Assembly: GCA_003260075.1 (NCBI GenBank)
Contig: QLIY01000394.1
Location: 1-64,000 of the forward strand
Source: Phallusia mammillata
Lineage: Eukaryota; Chordata; Ascidiacea; Phlebobranchia; Ascidiidae
Direction of reading: 5' to 3'
Length of the DNA: 64,000 bases
In this document: in pieces, positions 46,926 to 59,800 of the stretch
Numbering within the stretch: the first letter of the stretch is position 1
How the letters are laid out: each line of letters starts with the position of its first letter
The notes under the pieces: generated by a model
The model's database searches: none
The model's input: only the letters and a program-made list of their open reading frames with translations
What the model was told of the DNA's origin: nothing
Position numbers and translations under genes: made by a program

Positions 46926-47619
46926 AAACCAACAAACAGACCAATACTGATAAAAAAGGGAAACAGAAAAGACAGAAAGCTACACAACCACGTCATAAGA
47001 CGCACAATGCTTTTTACCAGTACTTGGCTATTTCAGTATCCAATGCAGTTTGTAAGCGAGTAAAACAAAATGTCAGATAACTAAATGCAATATACGCAGT
47101 GGCCTTAATCTTAAAATGTCCTTTTGCATTGTAACCGAAACTTTTCTTATCAAAAATTACAAAAAGTTTCACGACAAAAAAATTCTTTCATTCTCGTTTG
47201 GGAAAATTGTTTTTCAAACATCTGAACAAAAGGCACAGAAAATATTAAGGTAAACGTTTCTCAATATATGTTTACCCACTTAAAGGTCATGTAAAGGTCA
47301 ATCGCGTAAATAGCTTGGGTCGTTCTAGGCATGACGTCATCAGCTATGGCGTAAGCACGGAAGAGGACGCAATATTTTCGGCAACACAATGAAAACACGA
47401 TACACCTTTTTGGTGTGCTTTTGTCAAAATGAGAAATCGTCAAATGGCGTTTCTCAAAAACTAAAGCTGTTTTAGGGGCATTTTAGGATTGTGACGTAAT
47501 ACTGTCCAAGCTCCTACGTCACTAGAAAGCAGTCATGTGACTTTGCCGTCTGATGGTATTTCGTTCAACACGTATTTAAAGCAAAAACACAAAAAAGAAA
47601 ATGTAACGAGCATTTGAAT

Positions 47620-48634
47620 GGGGACAAGTTGAAGGCTAAACGGTGGGATTCGAATCCACGACAAAAGCCTGACTTGCACCAACTAATGGAAATTTAACTA
47701 CGCGCGTTTACCTTTAAAGAAATTGACTTTTTTAAAGGTAAACCAGATTGACTGATCAACAAAAGCAATCCTAACCAATATCGAACATTTTTGCGTTGTT
47801 CGTTTTTCCTAATTCCGTACAGTGTAAACTAACAAACTGAAAATTGGTTTTTGCAACACTAAAAAGTGTTTAAAACACAGCTAATTGACAAACACAATGA
47901 AAAGGTTCTTTACGGCCAACAAAATATCTATATTGTGGTCAGTTTCAAATGCCGAACAATATGTATGTGATACAACCTATTTTGCAAACTGTTTCCAAAT
48001 TGACCAAATTGTCATGATTTTGATTAGCAGGGACCGAGAAAAACGGAAGACGTCTTTGGGCAGTAGGCTGCTTTTCGTAACATTAGGCCTACATGTAGGT
48101 TTTGTCGAAGTTACGATGTTTGTGTATGACGTAACAGTCACTGGAGTGACGTGGAAGTGAAAAGTGTGAAAGAGGTGCAGAGCTAAATGTTGCCATCCAG
48201 CGGGTTATTGCGTTGCCGTTCGCCGCCTGCATGGGGGTTTGAACGCCCCCCCCCCAAACTGAAAATTGGTTTTTGCAACACTAAAAAGTGTTTAAAACAC
48301 AGCGAATTGACAAACACAATGAAAAGGTTCTTTACGGCCAACAAAATATCTCTAAAATGTCTAGATTGTGGTCAGTTTCAAATGCCGAACAATATATGTA
48401 TGAGATACAAATTATTTTGCAAACCGTTTGGATTCATCGACCAAATTGTCATGATTCTGATCAGCAGGGTCCGAGAAAAACGGAAGACGTCTTTGGGCAG
48501 TAGGGTGCTCGTAACATCCCCCCCCCCTGAAGGCTAAACGGTGGGATTCGAATCCACGACAAAAGCCTGACTTGCGCAAGTATTGGAAATTTAACTAAGC
48601 GCGTTTACCTTTAAAGAAAGTGACTTTTTTACAG

Positions 48635-48670
<36 letters not shown>
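47620..48670. repeat. Overlapping duplications around three C runs
   Basis: Sequence 47835-48060 reappears at 48256-48500 and 47629-47730 at 48528-48634. The copies follow C runs at 48246-48255 and 48518-48527, and a 37-C run follows at 48635-48671. The second unit contains a tRNA-B-box-like GGGATTCGAATCC. No gene is seen. Confidence 0.6.
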
Positions 48671-48672
<2 letters not shown>

Positions 48673-48812
48673 AAAGAGTGCTTCAAATTAATTCAAATTT
48701 GGACAGATGTTAGTTATTATTCCAAATTTGATCCTCCTGAGGTTTGACCCCGAATGACCAAGCGGTTCACCCACAGGCCCCCAAACGTGAAATTTTCAAA
48801 AAGTATGATTTT

Positions 48813-48858
<46 letters not shown>

Positions 48859-48939
48859 ACAGGCCCCCAAACGTGAAATTTTTAAAAAGTATGATTTTAT
48901 ATCAAACGCGCAGCGCACGACTTTGCCTGACGGCATAAT

Positions 48940-49010
48940 GATTCGGTTGATTCGGCCGAATTTATTTTAGCTCGGCCGAAACCAAATTAAGCCGATTTGG
49001 TACATCTCTA
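48940..49010. mobile_element. hAT-like element end (TAGAGATGTACCAAATCGGC)
   Basis: The right end matches the inverted left end of the element at 38660. It lies about 75 bp past the KLHL9/13 stop codon and contains a minus-strand AATAAA (48961-48966), so it may provide that gene's poly(A) signal. Confidence 0.5.
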
Positions 49011-49084
49011 CTGTGGACACCCTGTCGCATGTAAAGGCTGAAAAAGTGGCTTTTGTAAATTTTGTGATTCAGTGAAATGTATCT

Positions 49085-50426
49085 TTACATGGTTTCTACC
49101 ATACCTGATGCATTATCATGGTCATGTGAGCTTCCAGCGCTGCTCTGAGGGGAACCAGGCGTAGATGGAGAGGAAGAGCTTCGTTGGTGTGCAAAAGTAG
49201 GTAGGACTGTAAGACTGCATGCTCTAATTCCACCAAGAGCAGCAGGTAAGGCGAATGTCTTCATCCATTTGTCCTTTTCGGGGTCATAGCACTGCACTAT
49301 GTCGACCATGCAACGGTTGTTCCAGGAATATCCACCTGATAGCAATAGCAATTGAAATATGAGGTTTAAATGTTTGAAAATGGTTAGCTGGGCTTTTAAT
49401 GCTCATGAGGCCTTTTTATATTAGGAGTGTTGTAATTTGACAAGTTACTTTATTACTGTGAAAAAACACAAACAGCTATATATAGTACAGACTTGGTTGT
49501 ATATCGTACTGATTTTGGTTGTATTCGGGTATAAAAAGCCTAAAATGCAATAAAAAGATGAAATAATTAAGTAAAACCAACCATAAGTTACAAAACTCTT
49601 CTATAAAATTTAAACCCATAATAACAACACCAGCTCAAATGTCCTAATTTAAAAAATCCCCCCCCCCTTCGGGGTCATAGCACTGCACTATGTCGACCAT
49701 GCAACGGTTGTTCCATGAATATCCACCTTATAGCAATTGAAATGAGAGGTTTAAATGTTTGAAAATGGTAAGGTTGGATTTCAATGCTCCTGGGGCCTTT
49801 TTATATTAGGAGTGTTGTATTTTGAAAAGTTTGGGCTTACTTTATTACTGGGGAAAAAACACATACGGCTATATATAGTACAGACTTGGTTGTATATAGT
49901 ACTGATTTTGGTTGTATTTGGGTATAAAAGAGCCTAAAATGCAATAAAAAGATTAAATAATTAAGTAAACCTAACCATAAGTTACAAAACTATTTAAAAA
50001 AATTTAAAACCATATTAACAAAACCCGCTCAAATGTCTAAATTAAAAAAATGTATTGTTCCCATACCGGTTACGTAAATTTTTCCTTGAAAGACGGCGAC
50101 TCCTACGTCACTCTGTCCAGTCAGCATCGGCGAGACGCATGTCCATTGGTCAGTGGCTGTCGTGTAATATTCGCATTCCAAAACGTCATCATAATCAGTA
50201 GTGCCTGAATAAAATTGGCACATTTGTTAAAAGAGACGATGGGATTCGAACTCACAAACCTTCGAGCGTCTCCAAATTTAGGTATTAGCTTAATAGAATA
50301 TATGAAGCCATAAGAATGTTTATTTGCGTCATAGGTTTGCAATTACGTCACAGCCTTTAACGTCACGTTGATACTTTAAACTAAGATGTGACTAAAAATA
50401 AAAAATAAAATTTCAGAAGAATTTAT

Positions 50427-50507
<81 letters not shown>

Positions 50508-53500
50508 TTGAAACTTTAAACTAAGATGTGATTAAAAATAAAAAAGATTTTTTTTCAGAAGAATTTATGGTGTTTTGGAGGAATTTAATCAAAAAATTGA
50601 ACACGGAGTTTTAAAAGTTGTTTGGTAGTGAATGATAGTAACATTGCGGCACCAACAACAAAATCACGTGACTTGCATCAGGGACGTGATTGGTGAAATT
50701 TCAGAAATATATTCAAACAGTATAAAGTATAAACTATTTCCAATCTAAATTTGAAAGCATAGAGCCAATAAATGATAACTGCATTTTACCGAATTAGGCC
50801 CCCCCCCCCCCCCCCCTCACCAGCTGCACTGATGAGACCTAGGGTCGAAGCAGTGTGCACTACAGCTAATCTAAATTGTTTAACAAAAAACTCAAACAAT
50901 TCTTTTTGGGCGCAAGGCACTCCGAAATACTTATATATTGAAATAAAACATACACAAAGGTTAGGATGTAAGACGACAAGGCATGTACATGTATGTGTTT
51001 AATATTATAAATAAAACGACTCTTACCTTTAAAGTGGTTGCCACCAATCACATACAGTTTGTCACCCACAGTAGTCATACAGTGTAAACCTCTCACAGTA
51101 GACATAGGACTCCTGTGAAAAAACAACATAATGTCTAAGCATCAAATAGTAAAAAACAATTAACGTACTGTACATGTACTGTATATGTATTACAATTTCA
51201 TGTAAAAAAATCCCAATAAAAATCCACGTTATAATTTCTACAAAAATAGTCAATTTTAAATTTGGACCCAGGGCCAGTTTTGGGGTATGTGGGTTAACTG
51301 TTGGGTCAACCGGGGTCAAAATGTACAGTGCACATCTTCATATAACTAACTATATGCGTGGAAATTTTAATTAGTTTGAATCACCCTTTTTTGACCAGAA
51401 GTTATATCCTTAGTTAGGCCGTAAAAATACGAAAAAACGAAGAAAATCAACCCCCCCCCCACCCAGGGCCAGTTTTGGGGTATGTGGGTTAACTGTTGGG
51501 TCAACCGGTGTCAAAATGTACAGTACACATCTTCATGTAACTAACTATATGTGTGGAAATTTGAATTAGTTTGAATCATCGTTTTTGACCAAAAGTTGAA
51601 AATAAACCTTAGTTAGACGTAAAAATACGAAAAAACGTAGAAAATCACCATGTTTCCCTTTTAAAGAACACATAAAACGGAAATAAAACTTGTGTTATTA
51701 TAGATCCGTTTTATTTGATTCGACTTTTTTGACCAAGATTTGAAAATAAACCTTTTTGGTCGTAATACACGAAAAACGTACAAAATCATTGTTGCTCCTG
51801 TAAAGAACACATAAAAAGACAGAAAATTTGTGTATGACAGATGATATCCGTTTTATTGAAAACGTTCAACAAGCGCTGTTGTTATTTTTTGTAGTTATAT
51901 TTTACATCCAGCTTTCCTGCATCGAGGGCATAATATAAGTTAAGACAATCACAATGCACAATATACAATACAGGTCTATTTTCGTTTTCGTATACACCAC
52001 GTTATTTCTAGAACCGTTCGATATTCTATTGACGCGTTACGTAACATGACGTGACGTGATAAACTTGTTTGGTTTTATTTTTCCCCCCCCCCTGTTTGTA
52101 GCTATATTTTACAATTTTTTACTGCTTCGAGGGCATAATATAAGATAAGACAATCACAATGCACAATGTACAATACAAGTCTATTTTCGTTCTCGTATAC
52201 ACCACGTTATTTCTAGAACCGTTCGATATTCTATTGACGTGTTACGTAACATGTCGTGACGTGATAAACTTGTTTTGTTTTATTTTTGTCGTGTTTGGGA
52301 ACAGCAAAGTCTTAAACCCCCCCCCCTGTTTGGGAACAACAAAGTCTTAAAAAGGGCAGCCCTCTAAAATACTTTTCCTACTATGTATAGTTGTAAATTA
52401 TTTTGGCCACTCCAAGCATCAATTAAAATATATTTCCAAACAAAAACAGGATTTATTTTGTCTAAAACTCTTTGCGACTTTTGACATGGAATCGTTTGAA
52501 AAACACTTGTTTTGTTAAGGTAATACAATTTTGACTATATTTTGGTAGCTGGTAAAAAAGAATTAATCGTGAGGTCATACATGACGTAGTTGTGGTAAAG
52601 TTTATGTATTTGTTTGCAAAAGCAAAAATGCCCAATCAAAATTGTATATACAGTATCCCTATGTGCACTTAATGGTGTTGACAGTATTTTTAAGCAACCT
52701 ACTAAAATTTCACTTATTCAATAATTCAGGACTATTCAACTGGGCCTTTTTACGACCTGTGACGTCATAATTACGTCGAGAAGCAAAGTTTTTTCTAGCT
52801 TGGGTGTCAAAAAGTGGATTGGGGTTGTTTTTCGTTACTTACTTCTGTTCCCATTGGTCAGTGTCAGGTGTGTAGCAAAGCAGTTTCTTCTGGAAGGAAT
52901 CGTGAGTGATACCACCTGATATGTACATTCTCCCATCGTATACAGTACCTGAACACACAAAACCAAACATAACAATTATACTTTTTGCATTAGTAGTTCC
53001 AAAATCGAAAATTTTCTGCTCCGAATTTTTTTACAGGAATATTGAGTTTTGAAACTAATGGACAATGGAAATATTAAATAGTACAAAAATGTCACTTTTT
53101 GCGCAATGTAAACATTAATTTATTCATATGTAATGTTCCTAAAATTTAGACCAAATTTTGGAATCAATGTACCATTAAACCTGTTCCCCCCCCCCACAGG
53201 AATATTGAGTTTTGAAACTAATGGACAATGGAAATATTAAATACTACAAAAATGTCACTTTTTGCGCAATGTAAACATTAATATATTCATATGTAATGTT
53301 CCTAAAATTTAGACCAAATTTTGTACCATTAAACCTGTCATAACAAATACACTATCTTTACATAAGTAGTTGCAAAAACTCTTACATTTAAAATACTTTG
53401 ACAGGAATATTATGTTTTGATACTTAAGGGAAATGATAGACTAAAATTATACAAAAAATGCCACTATTTCAGACAATGAAAAAATTCATACACAATGTTT

Positions 53501-56327
53501 TTAAATATTAAGACACATTTTGCAATAAACGTAAAATTACCTTTGTAAAAGATTGGAAAAAAAAGCCTGACTAATTCGAATACTTAACAAATAAATACAT
53601 TTTTATTGCAAAATCATTTCTGTAGGTACATGGGTCCCATTTTTAATACATACACACTACTATCGATACTTGAGTGTTTTTGCTACATGCTGTTTGTATT
53701 AACGACTAAGTAAGAGTACTGCAAACAGTACTTTTTTCAATATTCAAAACATGCTTAGAGCATTTAGTTAGTATTTGTGCCAAAATCTTATTTTTAAAGT
53801 CTACCTGCATGTCCGTAATGTGGCTCCTGCATTTTCTCCACAAAGTTCCATTCATTGAATTGTGGATTGTAACACTCTACAGTTGAAAGTTCGCCAGCGG
53901 CATTTCGACCCCCCACAGCGTAAAGTTTGCCGTCAATTGCACTGTACAGAAAACATTGTATTTTTAGGTTAAGTAGAAGCAACAAGAAAAGTTGTGAGGC
54001 AGTTAAAAACTGTAAATTTGACTGTATGTACTGTCGATACAGTTTAATACAGGGGTGGGCAATCTGCGGCCCTTCATTAAAGCTTGTGCGGCCTGCAGAG
54101 ACGCACCCCCCCCCCTAGTTGAGCATATTTGGTAAGAAACAAAGCAAAATCACTTTGTGTGATAAACATGTGTGGCATGCAACAAAGGTTGCCCACCCCT
54201 GGTTTAATGCTTGCTGGCAATTTTTCAAACCAAACATTAACCTCAAGGTACAGTTGCTTGAAACTTGAAAAAAGTATAAAGTAGCATTTCTACAGAACTT
54301 GCATATTCAGCATTTCCGTTTCATTGCCAACTTTTTAATTACTGTAGTATCTTTTAAGTCAATTCTACACACATGTTTATCATTGTTTGCTGCACAATAT
54401 GCCAATACTATAAATGTTTTAATTAAACTTTAATTATAAATTTAAAGCACTCTTTCTTGACCAAACGCGTTTAACAAACAGTGTTAGACAGAAACGAATA
54501 TTTGGGGGTTTAAGGGGTGAAAATGGGTAAATTTTTTTTAAGCCCCCCCCCCTGCGCCTGATGCTAGTTTTCTGCGATCTGGCAAAATGTGGCTAGAATC
54601 CAATACGAATTATACTTGTAGTTGAGCATATTTGGTAAGAAACAAAGAAAAATCACTTTGTGTGATAAACATGTGTGGCCCTCCGATCCAATTTTGACAT
54701 TTATAATTGGCCCTACAGTAACAAAGGTTGCACACCCCCGGTTTAATGCTTGCTGGCAATTTTTTAAACCAAACATCAACCTCAAGGTACAGCAGCTTGA
54801 AACCTAAAGTATAAAGTAGCATTTCTGCAGAACTTGCATATTTAGCATTTTCATTTCATTGCAAATTTTTTGAATACTGTAATATCTTTTAAGTCAATTC
54901 TACACACATGTTTATCATTGTTTGCCGTACAGTATGCCAATACTATAAATGTTTTAATTAAGCTTTAATTATAATACTTTTAAATATGGTATCAACACCA
55001 TAAATTTCATTTAAAGCATTTTACAAAAAAACTACAGTCAGCTCAATCTATTTACCTTAAGTGAAAGAATGTCCTTTTTTCGTTTAATGGCCGAACCCGA
55101 ATCCATTTGTTATATCTGGGATCGTATCGAAACACAGTGTCCACAGCTGTTTTGCCCTTCGTGTCGTAATTACTCTGACCGCCCACCACAAATAGAAAGT
55201 TACCAATCACTGCTATGCCATGTTGGTATCTAGAAAATATAACATACACTTGACAGACCTTCAAGGAAAAGTACAGTCCATTCAAGGCATTTATACCGAA
55301 TCAGCTGGCATTCACATAAACTAGCCTTCAGTGAGATTCAAACCCAAGACAAGTCTTTCTGGGACTTGTTACAAGGGATGTGCTCTTTTTAAAATATATA
55401 ATAATGTGCAATTTGGCTTTCTTAAAACATGGTAAAAATACCTTGAATTTTCCATGGGTGCCAGATTAATCCAACGCTTTAATTTTTCATCGTATACTCG
55501 CAAATCTTTGGAAACATCGAGCTGATGTCGCAATACACCACCTACACAAATTTAAAACATTAAATTATAAACATACATGTACAAAAGAAAAGTTTGTTTG
55601 TTCAGAGTAACAGATTCCATTAAACTATAGGAGATCTGATACCCAATTTATTTAAGGCGTTAAAGTAAATCAATTCAGCCTTCCAAGCATTCCCGCCCCC
55701 CCCCCCACAAATTTAAAACATTAAATTATAAACATACATGTACAAAAGAAAAGGTGTTTTGTTCAGAATAACAGATTCCATAACTATAGGAGATCTGATA
55801 CCAATTTTATTTAAGGCGTTAAAGTAAATCAATTCAGTCTTCCAAGCATTCCCGCCCCCCCCCCTACCAACTGAGCTACACAGGCTAAGTGGTGAAGTGT
55901 AAATTCTACCAACTGAGCTGTACAGGCTAAGCGGTTACATAAATCTCAAATACTATGCTAATAGGAGACAATTTTAATCAAAAACATGACAATTTTTTTT
56001 TGGTATTTATCAGTGTTTAACCAGTGGTAAATTAACCTAATGGAGATATATATTACAATGGATCATTGTGATACAATTTTAAGACAGTGAACAAAATGTG
56101 TGTTTATGTCAACAATAGTATAAAAGACCTAGGTTTAAATATCATAAATGCCAAACAAAGGCTTCACAAACCACATTTAACATTTACTAATGTAAGTCAC
56201 CATCATGCCAAATAATACTAAATTTGGTCCTTATTTTCAAACACCAAAATAAAAGTCCGTTTTTTACTAAATAAAAAAAGGTCACGTCTAAAACTGCTGG
56301 GCCACTTGGATCACTTGGCCCAGCACT

Positions 56328-56392
<65 letters not shown>

Positions 56393-56789
56393 ACAGTCTA
56401 AAAAGAGAAATACCAAGCTAATTTCACCATTTAGGAAACCTTGGTTAAACCGGATGCACCCCCCCCCCCGCAGGGAAAAACGGGCCAAGCGGGCCCGCAG
56501 TTTTAGACGTGACCCAATAAAAAAGGATAAACAAAAAGTTGAAAAATACTTTGTAACCACAAAACTTACCTAGTGTTACCAGGTGTGTCGCATCACTACG
56601 AATTTGTGTCCGTGGAGTTTGTAATACAGGTTGCATATGGGGCACCATCTGGTAATTGGAAGCTTCAAGCAATAGACTCATACATGCATTATCATTCCGC
56701 ATAAAATCCACAGTCTAAAAAGAGAAATACCAAGCTAATTTCACCATTTAGGAACTTATATACAGTAAAGCTTGGTTATACCGGATGCG

Positions 56790-56881
<92 letters not shown>

Positions 56882-59800
56882 ATTCGGACAAAACTTGAGG
56901 TACAAATGATTTGTAATGTGATAAGGCTTTAACTAATCGACATCAGTTAATCTGGATCTTCACCTAATCTGGACAATTGCTTTTGTCCTAACGGGTCCGG
57001 ATTAACCAAGGATTACTGTACTAACAAAAACTGTACACTGGTTCAACATCGCTACAACAGACTGTCATAAGGCAAAGCAGCCAATAACATGTGTCAGGTA
57101 CCTGTATATGTGTAATGAGATCTGTGGGATTAATCAAAGGAAACCTAATGTTTTCCATCAGTGCTGCAGCATGTTTCCGCCTGTTCGGGAGATCACTTCC
57201 AATCCACCGCTTGGCAGCATTAAACAATTGAAGCTCACTGCAACCCTAAAATGATACAAAAAGATTTAGTTCAGGCAAAAAATAGTTTGACGTCAAAGCC
57301 AACCAGTGAATAAAAATATGGATGCATTAAATATGTATGAAGGAAGCAATAAAATACTTCATAAAGACCCCCCCCCCTGAAGCTCACTGCAACCCTAAAA
57401 TGATACAAAAAGATTTAGTTCAGGCTTAACAAAACATGTTAAATTTTACAAGAATCCCTCAGATCCAAAATTCGACGTCATTAAAATTTACCAATCATAT
57501 GTGCTACGAAATATATAATCCGTAAAGTTGACATCAAAAATTTCAGGAAAATTATTTAAACTTGAGGTATAAATGATTTTTAATGTGGTAATGCTTTTTT
57601 TTAGGTCTTTGCCTAATTCAGACAGTTTTTTTTGTCCAAACACCGAGATTTACTATATTTAGAATCACAAGCAAGTAAAATTGATGCAAAAAATGAAAGG
57701 TCAGGATGGCGACCAATACCAATCAATAGTTTGACGTCAAAGCCAACCAGTGAATATGGATGCATTAAATATGTATGAAGGAAGCAATAAAATACTTAAT
57801 TCTTTACTCAGATTTACACAAATTCTTTTTTACCAATAAGCCCAATGTTAGAATATGATAAAATAAAGTGATTCATACAAGTCCTGAGACTCTTAGCTAG
57901 TAGGAAATTTATCCTTAAAGGGTTACTTTTTTATGCTGTGGGGAAAGAATTAGGTGAGAAAAGTATTATCAAGCATGTACAATCAAAGTGTTAAAAAAAC
58001 GGGTAAAATTCTACATTCAAAATCTGTCAAGGGGTAACTAATACAAAAAAAATAGTTTTTTTTCCTTTGTGTTGTTTACACCCCCCCCCCCTTATCCTTA
58101 AAGGGTTACTTTTTTATGCTGTGGGGAAAGAATTAGGTGGGAAAAGTATTATCAAGCATGTACAATCAAAGTGTTAAAAAAACGGGTATAATTTTACATT
58201 CAAAATCTGTCAAGGGGTAACTAACAAAAAAAGTTTTTTTTCCTTTGTGTCGCTTACATGCAGTTCTGCATTTGACTGTGTGTCATGAGCTAACGCTTGT
58301 AGCAGGTTACTGCTTTCTTTTGTGTGTTGGTTTTATTACTGGATTTTGACTTTATCTTTACAGTGTTGTTTTGCAAGGCAACTGATTATACCCAAATACA
58401 GTCAAACTTCGATACTATGCCACCTTGCTATTATGCCACCCTCGCTACTATGCCACTTTCTCTCGGTCCCAAAGGGTGGCATAGTATCGAAGTTTGACTG
58501 TAGATGAAATATATATTGTTAAACACTGTTTGTTCACTGATTCTAATTAGGAAGCACAGTTGCTTCATAAATTATTCTAATAGAAAATTACATATATAAT
58601 CAGTGACCATCGAAATATGATGCCTACATGTAAGCTATTGCTGTCCCCCCCCCCGCAGTTCTGCATTTGACTGTGTGTCATGAGCTAACGCTTGTAGCAG
58701 GTTACTGCTTTCTTTTGTGTGTTGGTTTTATTACTGGATTTAGCTTTATCTTTACAGTGTTGCTTTGCAAGGCAACTGATTATACCCAAATACAGTCAAA
58801 CTTCGATACTATGCCACCTTGCTATTATGCCACCCTCGCTACTATGCCACTTTCTCTCGGTCCCAAAGGGTGGCATAGTATCGAAGTTTGACTGTAGATG
58901 AAGTATATATTGTTAAACACTATTTGTTCACTGATTCTTATTAGGAAGCACCGTTGCTTCATAAATTATTCTAATAGAAAATTATACATAAAATCAGTGA
59001 CCATCGAAATATGATGCCTACATGTAAGCTATTGCTGTCAGGCATAATATCAAGTTCATAGAGCTCTTCTGGCAATTGTATTTTTATTCTGACGTTTCGA
59101 CGTCCTATACAGGTCGCCTTCATCATAAAAATACAATTGCCAGAACAGCTCTATAAACTTGATATGATACAGTCTACTATGCACAGGAAAGAACCTATAA
59201 CACAGGGCTTCTCAAACTTTCTTGCTCTGTGACCCCATTTTAGAAAAGAAATTTCTACGTGGCCCCTTGATTGGTGTAGCCTATACACGTGAATGGTGCT
59301 TAAACAATAAATTTACGCACGTAAACCATGTATTGTGACAATCACACAATAACCCATGGTGCTTCGCGACCCCAAAATTATATTTCGCGACCCCAATTTG
59401 GGTCACGACTCACAGTTTGAGAAGCCCTGCTATAACAAACACTGAATGTGTGAAATTTTATGTGGGTTACCTTAAGGTTGTTGCTTGAAAGTAGAAATGC
59501 AAGTCTTTCAAATGGGACTTTGTTGAAATCATTGACAAGGTTAAAGTTTTGCAGCATATAGACATTCACATGGTGATCGACAGAGGTTAGGTTGTAGGCG
59601 TTGGCAATATGTCCGATATCAACACAGTTTTCTAACGTCACTTCAGAGATGAGAAAAGTCTAAAAATGAAAAGAGACATATTGTTACAGAAAAATTATAT
59701 GCTCATTAAATACTAGAGCAGAAGTCGGCAACCAAGGTTGGCGCACAAGTTAATTTTTCTTGGCATGCCAACCGATTTGCATATTTATATTGAAGTACTA

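Noticed and set aside
48744..48938. Open frame with a long proline stretch
   Set aside because: The prolines are translation of the 45-C run, which I regard as a gap placeholder. The same applies to the poly-Pro frame at 21223-21408 (minus) and the poly-Gly frame at 56288-56560 (minus).
49668..49735. Extra kelch exon in KLHL9/13
   Set aside because: It is a truncated copy of the last exon beginning directly at a 10-C placeholder; counting it would duplicate half a kelch blade.
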